The notes beneath the pieces are model-generated. The model was given only the letters and a program-made list of their open reading frames with translations. It did not search any database and was not told the DNA's origin. A stretch of DNA of 8,434 nt. Origin: Bacteroidia bacterium. GTDB taxonomy: Bacteria; Bacteroidota; Bacteroidia; Bacteroidales; CAJPTX01. Made by a program: the position numbers and the translations under genes. The stretch covers positions 1-8,434 of the forward strand of contig CAJPTV010000093.1 in assembly GCA_905373665.1 (NCBI GenBank), given 5' to 3'. Each line of letters begins with the position of its first letter. Position 1 is the first letter of the stretch. Below, piece after piece: positions 1-5,700 of the stretch.

Positions 1-80
1 GGCGTAGCGGGCGTCTCTTGCGCACTTGCGAAGAGAGCAAGCAGCATAGCGGCTGCTAAAAATAATACCTGCTTTTTCAT
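1..80 (-). CDS. N-terminus of an exported protein, cut by the window edge
   Basis: Only the first 26 codons are present; the gene runs off the left edge. The start ATG is at 80-78. The peptide MKKQVLFLAAAMLLALFASA is followed by QETPAT. That is a textbook Sec signal peptide: a lysine-bearing n-region, a hydrophobic core at about residues 5-17, and an Ala-Ser-Ala cleavage site followed by Gln at +1. There is no lipobox cysteine in the visible part. The gap to the stop codon of the upstream 585-aa gene is 32 bp, with no terminator and no convincing promoter box, so it is probably the third cistron of the unit starting at 2457. A purine-rich GGAAAT lies immediately upstream of the ATG. The mature protein cannot be identified. 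Confidence 0.8.
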   Translation of the reverse strand, partial: MKKQVLFLAAAMLLALFASAQETPAT

Positions 81-112
81 ATTTCCGGCTTGTTCAAAAT
101 TCCAATACAAAA

Positions 113-1870
113 CTATTTTTCTACGAGGAGGTTTATATACCCTGGGCTATAAATCTTCCTTACCTTCCCGCCATTCTTCACTTTAGCAACGAGATTCTCA
201 GGATATTTATACCAAATCGGGACATTAACCTCAACCTCTCCAGTAAATGTTCCCAAAGCCTCCGTGAACTTCTTCTGATCCACGATTTTCATGGTCAACT
301 CCGTACCATTGAGCGAGAAGACTAATGCGCCATCCATCGCTTTGTAATTTGTAGGCGACTCATTCGGTAGGAGCTCATCTGCCTTGCGAGGCTCCACCTT
401 AATATCTACATTTCGCAAAAACTCTTGATACTCTTCCGTATATCCTTCGCGTACACAAGAGAGCGCCACACGAGTCTGAGTATCACGCCCCAATTTGATG
501 CGTGCACGATCTGCCATCAGATTGATGGTATCCATCATATACGGGTTCGTAAAATCTATCGTTTTGAAGAGGTTGGGGTTAGTAATACTGCTAATGCGAA
601 TCTTCCCCTCTGGTATCTCCGTATCGCCGTGCATATCCACGTCAGGTTTCAAGAAGATACCATAAACCAACGCATCATCCTTCCCCTTGTAATACCCCAC
701 CGAGAGATAGTCGGTAATGCGCTTTTTCCCTTCAAGGTTAATGAGTTTTATCCTAAAAGAGATATTGTCCTTTCCATCAAAGGTCACATGCGGCGTACGC
801 CAACGTATAAACGTATTGAAAAAGAGCGTGGCAGGAGTAGCCATAACATCCTCAATAGGCCACGTTACAACAATATTTTGACTCGTATTCTTCCCCACCT
901 CGACCAACGCATCGTCCTTCGTTCGCCCCGTCGCAATCTTACCGTTATTGGCAAAAGCCAACACCACCTCGTCATTATTACAACGGTTACGTACCTGCAA
1001 CGAGCTACTAGCAATACGCTTATCAAGCGTAAAGTAGCTCTCTCGCTGTGAGAGATTCATCAAAACGACATCACTTCCCCCCTTTGGGAGATTCCCGGCG
1101 CGCAGACTGTTATCTCGGGTCATCACCGCAAAGCCGCCACGAGGGCGACGCATATCCTGCACAGGGTCAATATACGCTTGGAAACTCCCATCCACCAACT
1201 TAAGACGCTCGATTGCCTCAAACTTCGGCTGGTCACCTCGCATAGGAACTGCTTGGAAAGAACGTACCGCAAAACCGCCACGAGGACGGCGTGTCCCCTC
1301 CGCATCCTCAGCTACGTTCACCGAAATCGCATCTTCATAAACCGAAAAGACGGGGAAGCCGTCAGCATTCTGCACTTGAAAGATCGGCTGCTCTTTATCC
1401 AACCCCGTCCCACGCACAACGGGCGCCGAAAGAGCACACTGTGCGTACGGGGCTGCCATCATTTTTACGGGAGCACCCAGAGATTGGTAGCCCGCACCAA
1501 AATCCGCCTCAATAGCGATGAAGATTCCCTCATCCCACGCAACCTCCGCAAGCGTCCCCTTAAGAGCCTTCCCTGTGCCCACAAGGAGGTTCACCAAACC
1601 CGTGGAGGAGGTCTTTACATTATGCTCCTCAATAAAATATTGCTTTTCTGCATCCTTAAGGAGCGTAATCTTCAGCTTTAATTCCCTCTCTTTCACCACC
1701 TCACCCTTTTCTGTTATCAGGGCTTGGTAATTGAAGTTCGTCGGAAGCTGGTTGATACGAACCACATCGCCAAATACCTCTTTCGCCTCTTGCAGAGGTT
1801 TAGGCTCTGTTTGCGCTTGGGCTGTGAGCCCGAGTGCCATTGCGGCTATCAGCCATAAAGACTTGTTCAT
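113..1870 (-). CDS. Exported 585-aa protein with NFNYQA-type N-terminal domain and two RGGFAV motifs
   Basis: This is a secreted or envelope protein of unknown function. Residues 1-19 form a signal peptide (MNKSLWLIAAMALGLTAQA) with Gln at +1. Residues about 40-147 resemble a domain common in Bacteroidota exported proteins, often annotated as tail-fibre-like: it opens PTNFNYQALITEKGEVV, passes through HNVKTSSTGLVNLLVGTG and GIFIAIEADFGAGY, and closes with APYAQCAL. Residues about 162-260 carry VQNADGFPVFSV and two copies of RRPRGGFAV (194-202 and 241-249), the 'GGFAV' signature often seen after that domain. Residues about 280-585 look beta-rich and I do not recognise them. There is no T9SS sorting domain; the chain ends YINLLVEK. 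The start is fixed by the signal peptide at the first Met. No Shine-Dalgarno is visible, which is normal for the phylum. The 32-bp gap from the upstream 184-aa gene suggests cotranscription. Confidence 0.88.
   Translation of the reverse strand: MNKSLWLIAAMALGLTAQAQTEPKPLQEAKEVFGDVVRINQLPTNFNYQALITEKGEVVKERELKLKITLLKDAEKQYFIEEHNVKTSSTGLVNLLVGTGKALKGTLAEVAWDEGIFIAIEADFGAGYQSLGAPVKMMAAPYAQCALSAPVVRGTGLDKEQPIFQVQNADGFPVFSVYEDAISVNVAEDAEGTRRPRGGFAVRSFQAVPMRGDQPKFEAIERLKLVDGSFQAYIDPVQDMRRPRGGFAVMTRDNSLRAGNLPKGGSDVVLMNLSQRESYFTLDKRIASSSLQVRNRCNNDEVVLAFANNGKIATGRTKDDALVEVGKNTSQNIVVTWPIEDVMATPATLFFNTFIRWRTPHVTFDGKDNISFRIKLINLEGKKRITDYLSVGYYKGKDDALVYGIFLKPDVDMHGDTEIPEGKIRISSITNPNLFKTIDFTNPYMMDTINLMADRARIKLGRDTQTRVALSCVREGYTEEYQEFLRNVDIKVEPRKADELLPNESPTNYKAMDGALVFSLNGTELTMKIVDQKKFTEALGTFTGEVEVNVPIWYKYPENLVAKVKNGGKVRKIYSPGYINLLVEK
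1124..1150 (-). repeat. RRPRGGFAV motif, copy 2 (residues 241-249 of the 585-aa protein)
   Basis: This is the second of two identical nonapeptides. The 26-bp stretch 1125-1150 differs from the copy at 1266-1291 at only three positions. The two copies are 141 bp (47 codons) apart, and their flanks differ (QDM before and MTRD after this copy). In Bacteroidota proteins a (K/R)GGFAV signature often marks short repeated units after the tail-fibre-like domain; calling this the same unit is inference. Confidence 0.7.
1265..1291 (-). repeat. RRPRGGFAV motif, copy 1 (residues 194-202 of the 585-aa protein)
   Basis: This is the first copy of the nonapeptide. It is preceded by GFPVFSVYEDAISVNVAEDA (171-190), which matches the usual lead-in of a short beta unit, and followed by RSFQAVPMRGD. 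The synonymous differences from the other copy fit an old internal duplication or selection on the peptide. Confidence 0.7.
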
Positions 1871-1902
1871 GATTCTAGTCTATTATTTCTGTTCGGGTAT
1901 TT

Positions 1903-2457
1903 TTAGCGCTGTAGCGTAAGCCGTGTAACGCCGAGGAGCGTCCCCTCAGGAGTCGTCACACGAACGATGTAAAGCCCGGCGGCGAGACTGCTGAGTCGCA
2001 GACGAACCTTCGCGTCAGCCTCTACAGTTTGGTGCAACACGGAAACCCCCATCGCATCGAAGAGCGCCACCTCCACCGTACCGCGGATAGTCGTCAGGTC
2101 AAGTTCGACAAACTCTTTGGCTGGATTCGGATAGGCGTTCACGTCGTGTAGCGCCAACGTCTGTACAGCCCCAGGAACAGCTGGCGTATCGGGGTTAGAC
2201 TCATCGACAGGGTTTTCGACATACCCCTGAATCATCGACCCGAGACCAGCATTAAGAAAAATCTTTTGGTCTGTACTCGCAACGACCCCAGCTGCGACCG
2301 TCCCTGCCTCCCAAGCGACGGTATAATTCGCCACTGCCGCAACTCCGACAGCGGGGAGAAAAGAAGGCTCTCTATGACTGCTCTCCTGAGCTCGTAACGA
2401 GAGAGCCATTGCCCCCAACAGGACAGAAAGCAATACAACTCGTTTCATGTTGTTCAT
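1903..2457 (-). CDS. Small T9SS type A sorting-domain protein (184 aa)
   Basis: This is a minimal T9SS cargo, predicted to cross the inner membrane by Sec and the outer membrane by the type IX system. Residues 1-23 form the signal peptide, ending Leu-Arg-Ala with Gln24 at +1. The passenger is only about residues 24-78. It contains NYTVAWEAGTVA and LNAGLGSMIQGYVENP, which resemble the 'SWSIGE ... QG' pattern of small Bacteroidota exported proteins. A proline- and acid-rich linker follows (about 79-101). Residues about 104-184 are the sorting domain: NAYPNPAKEFVELDL, then AAGLYIVRVTTPEG and a final TRLTLQR. Met1 and Met4 are both possible starts; both keep the signal peptide, and Met1 is used here. 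It is the first cistron of the unit, with the 585-aa gene 32 bp downstream. The role may be as a partner of that protein, which lacks its own sorting domain; that is inference. Confidence 0.9.
   Translation of the reverse strand: MNNMKRVVLLSVLLGAMALSLRAQESSHREPSFLPAVGVAAVANYTVAWEAGTVAAGVVASTDQKIFLNAGLGSMIQGYVENPVDESNPDTPAVPGAVQTLALHDVNAYPNPAKEFVELDLTTIRGTVEVALFDAMGVSVLHQTVEADAKVRLRLSSLAAGLYIVRVTTPEGTLLGVTRLTLQR
1906..2148 (-). other. T9SS C-terminal sorting domain of the 184-aa protein
   Basis: Residues 104-184. The domain begins near the YPNP motif and has the hydrophobic strand pattern of the TIGR04183-type family, including the conserved 'L(A/P)AGLYxVRV' segment. It shares the pattern AGLYxVRVTTxxG with the sorting domain of the 1798-aa protein, so both are likely read by the same machinery. 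Confidence 0.88.
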
Positions 2458-2492
2458 TGTTGTGTCTATTTATATTCCTAGCGTGTTAGGTA

Positions 2493-2500
2493 CAAAGATA
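2493..2500 (-). promoter_or_regulatory. Bacteroidota -7 promoter box TATCTTTG
   Basis: Read on the minus strand, TATCTTTG is an exact match to the TAnnTTTG consensus of the Bacteroidota primary sigma factor. It would start transcription near 2486 and give a leader of about 28 nt before the ATG at 2457. A TTTG that could be the -33 box lies at 2530-2527, but the 26-nt spacing is longer than usual. The box is one arm of a perfect inverted repeat (see the dyad at 2494-2516). It would serve the 184-aa, 585-aa and partial genes. Confidence 0.6.
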
Positions 2501-2516
2501 CACAAAAGCTATCTTT
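2494..2516. promoter_or_regulatory. Inverted repeat overlapping the promoter box
   Basis: AAAGATA (2494-2500) and TATCTTT (2510-2516) are perfect 7-bp inverted arms around a 9-bp spacer. One arm coincides with the -7 box. The position is suitable for an operator, but AT-rich promoter DNA produces such dyads by chance. Confidence 0.35.
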
Positions 2517-2520
2517 TTTC

Positions 2521-2700
2521 CTACGACAAAGGTCTTAACTTTCTGCAGAAAATGCATCAGTAAATATACCTATCATATTCCGTGCCAATAAACCATGGCA
2601 GCCCCTTCTTAGAGAATTTACACACAATACTCCCCAATTGGGAACATTGGCAACAACCCAGAGCCGTCCGCCCTTAGCCCCCGTCTAGCATGCCTCCCCT
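2521..2700. other. Intergenic stretch without a gene
   Basis: No plausible gene was seen on either strand here. The left half is AT-rich and contains TGCAGAAAAT (2544-2553), which also occurs upstream of the 1798-aa gene. There is a 10-bp palindrome CCCAATTGGG at 2633-2642. The right part is G-rich on the minus strand and contains GGGGGCTAAGGGCG (2682-2669), matching the plus strand at 8275-8288 with one difference. The stretch lies between the terminator of one unit and the promoter of the next. Confidence 0.6.
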
Positions 2701-2739
2701 TTAACACAAAAAGAAGCCGCCCCTTTTGAGGGCGACTTC
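2701..2739 (-). terminator. Intrinsic terminator of the 1798-aa gene
   Basis: On the minus strand GAAGTCGCCCT (2739-2729) pairs with GGGGCGGCTTC (2723-2713) across a 5-nt loop. That gives an 11-bp stem, two pairs of which are G-U wobbles possible only in the minus-strand RNA. A T-tract, TTTTTGTG, follows directly. The stem begins 21 nt past the TAG stop. The plus-strand version lacks a T-tract, so the terminator acts in one direction. Confidence 0.87.
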
Positions 2740-2760
2740 CCAATCATGAGAACAAAAAGG

Positions 2761-5700
2761 CTAGTATTTAACAACCCTTACCACACGCTGCGCGCCATTT
2801 TCAGTCGTCACACGTACGAAGTAAAGCCCTGCGGGGAGCGCCTCGCTATCCACCACAGTTTCCGTACCTTCCAGCACACCCGCACGAACCACGACACCCG
2901 AAAGAGTTACCAGTTCGTAAGTCGCTGCAACACCCTCAGGATTCTCAATCCGCAACTGCGCAGAGAACGGATTGGGCGCTACCACCACGCTAGCCAATAC
3001 AGCATCCTCTACCGCTTCTGGCGTCTTAGGAGCCTCCTTAGCCTTAACGTTCACCGTGCAGGTTGCCGTCTTGCCTTCGACGGTAGCTGTCACCTTCGCC
3101 GTACCCTCCTTCAGAGCCGTTACCAACCCCGTAGCGCTTACTGATACGACGTCTGCCCCCTCGGTTACTGCCCAGGTTGCCGTCTTATTCGTCGCCGTTA
3201 GGGGGTTCACCCGTACCAAGAGCTGCTGCGTAGCACCTACCGTAAGGTCCGCAGCAGAGGGCAATACAGTAATAGACTCTACGGGGACATCTTCCGTCGT
3301 TACCGTTATCTCACAGATTGCGGTATGCCCGCCCTCTTTACTTCTCACGGTCACCTTTGCCACACCCGCTACCTGCATAGCCGTAACCGTACCGTTCGCA
3401 CCTAGAACGAGCTTGTCGCCACCTTCGGTCACAGCCCATTTTACGTTCTTATTCGTCGCGTTGTCGGGGGTGTACTTTACCAGCGAACGTAGATTTGCCG
3501 ACGTCCCGACCTTGAGTTTCAAGCTCGTCTCCGTAAGCGAAATACCCGTAAGGGGTACAAACTCACTGAGTTCGATCACCTTTACCGTGCAGGTGGCTTC
3601 AAGATTCCCCTCTTCACTGATAGCAACCACCTTCGCAGTACCCTTTTTCACGCCCTTGGCAACGCCATCGGCATTCACTTCGAGGTTCTCGCTCCCTTCA
3701 GTCACTTTCCACTCCTTTATCTTCCAGTTCGTAGCATTCGCTGGGGTAAAACGCAGTGCATTAGCAAAATTCCACGTCTGGTTGACTGTAAGCGTCGTGC
3801 TTGCATGGTCGAAAGCAATCCCCGTAAGCGGTACATACACGACTTTCTCTATCCTAACCTTCGTGGCAGGCACTTTTTTCCCGTTCATTGTGCCACAAAT
3901 AGCTTCGTATTCAAAACCACCGATTTCCAAAGTCTCAATGGTAGCACCTACAGGGTGTGTAATCTTGCTCTCTACCAACTCTATGTTTTTGCACAGAATT
4001 GCAGAGATTTGTTGGACGCCCGTTTGAACATCTAGCGTCGCGTTATCGAAACGAAGCACCCCATTCGCCGAGTAGCCACATATACCAGTACCTTCAGAGC
4101 TGAAGGTATACTCCCCTCCCCTGAAGGTGAGTGTCCCAAAGAACTCGAGCAGCTGTTCGGACGCTTTTTGGGTAAACGAAGCCCCCTCGCCCATTTCAAA
4201 CGTCGTATTTCCGACCAAGTTAATGACCCCCTCGATCTTAGTCTCTCCCTCGATACGCACAGTAAGATCGGAGACTGTACTAGAGAGTATCTCGTTCGAT
4301 TTTCCTTCACCCGAGAGGGTTAAGAGCTTCTTCTCTGGGTCGTATTTATATTTGAGAGATTTACTACTCCCCTCTAGATTCTTGGAAGTTATCTGCACTC
4401 CTGCAACAGAAAGAGCGTAGTAAATCGCCTCGGGGACGATCTTTACCTCACTGGTTACGATATTGTCTTTGTCATCTACGATAGCCTTTTTCGACGCATC
4501 ATATTTGTAGGTTGCGTTTTCAAGCTTCGCATCATTGTAGACGATTTCGTTTTCACTCAAGAGTGAGCCTTCTTCACCTGTGAGCGAGAGTGTAGCCCCC
4601 TGCACCTGCAAATCGTTCACACGCATACCAGCCCCTTTCCCCTTGAAATTGAGCGTCGATTGCATTACGCTAAGCCTATCAGCTGCTGCCAGCGCATCCC
4701 CTTCCATAGCCTCTATATTAAGCTCCCCAGCGCCGCGAATCAAAAGCATATTTGAAGATACAATCCCGTATCCTTTCGGTACACGAAGGGTATTGACTCC
4801 CTCCAAACAAAGAATAGAACCTTCCCCAAAAGATATCGCGTTGTCATATTCAATCGTCACGTTCCTCATAAAGAGTAAAAGGATATGCTCCCCTGTCTCG
4901 CAATAGAAATGTCCACCCTCGCCGATCTTAACACCAGGGAGCTTCTCGAGTTGGTTATAATTCTTGCTATGAATGCTACGTCCACAAATCTCAACCCCGA
5001 AATTGGTTACCCAATCAAACTCCACTTCATTGACAGAGTTATCATTCGCATCCACTGCTCCTGTCGGAGTAATTCTCCCAAAAATCGGAGCGACAATCCC
5101 CCCAGCACCAAAAGAGCGGAACTCCACGCCAGAACATACCGCACTAGCCCCCTTGAGGCGCAAGCGATCCGCAATAAACGAGGAACCGTTCCCTCCCTTT
5201 ATAGCCACATCCGCTTGGCTCGTGATCGTAATCATCGCCCCGCCGAAAGCGGCTTTTACATTGTCTGCGAGTTCTACTGCAGCCCCCTTAGCGGCAATGG
5301 TCAGCTTCGCATCCTCTCCACCAAGACACTTGATATCTGCCGCTGCATGTATCGCAGCCCCATCTCCCGAAGCGATTTCGCATTGTCCGAACGAATGAAT
5401 AGTGAGTGTCTCCTGCGTCTGAATCGCAGCGACAGCACCAGTTGTGACGATCTTCGCATTCTTAAGAGATAGGCGACACCCTTCACTATTCTCTTCAAAT
5501 ACTACTGAGCCGCCTTCGCCCAGCTGAATCGCAGGAAAAGTAGCAGGAGTCAAAGCATTGATATTGTCCGAGGTAAGCTGTTGCCCCCCAATAAAGATCT
5601 CATAGACCCTCTGAGGCACCGTAAAGACCACCTTCGCAGTGACGGGTTTATTCGTAGCATCGACCACAAAGCCCGAGCCTTCGTATTTCGCCCCTGCGGG

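Noticed and set aside
81..112. A promoter box (GAATTTTG) in the gap before the partial gene.
   Set aside because: It has one mismatch to TAnnTTTG, no spaced -33 box, and the 32-bp gap fits cotranscription better.
113..135. A possible T9SS sorting signal at the C-terminus of the 585-aa protein.
   Set aside because: The end reads SPGYINLLVEK with no YPNP motif, no 'AGLYxV' strand and no domain-length pattern, so it is not a type A sorting domain.
425..1051. A 208-codon plus-strand open frame opposite the 585-aa gene.
   Set aside because: The composition is His/Arg/Ile-rich and unlike a folded protein, there is no signal or domain, and the minus-strand frame has clear signal peptide and family features.
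2633..2642. The 10-bp palindrome CCCAATTGGG.
   Set aside because: It is too short, isolated from a promoter box, and has no repeat partner; chance is likely.
2972..4027. A 351-codon open frame on the plus strand opposite the Ig-like domains, with internally repeated motifs such as SVTAQVAVLFVAV.
   Set aside because: It is the antisense image of the Big_2 repeats: its repetition follows the domain period of the minus-strand gene, and it has no promoter, no start context and no recognisable domain.
4885..5472. Plus-strand open frames (195 and 141 codons) overlapping each other opposite M5-M6.
   Set aside because: Both overlap one well-supported minus-strand gene; two overlapping antisense frames with no homology are shadows.
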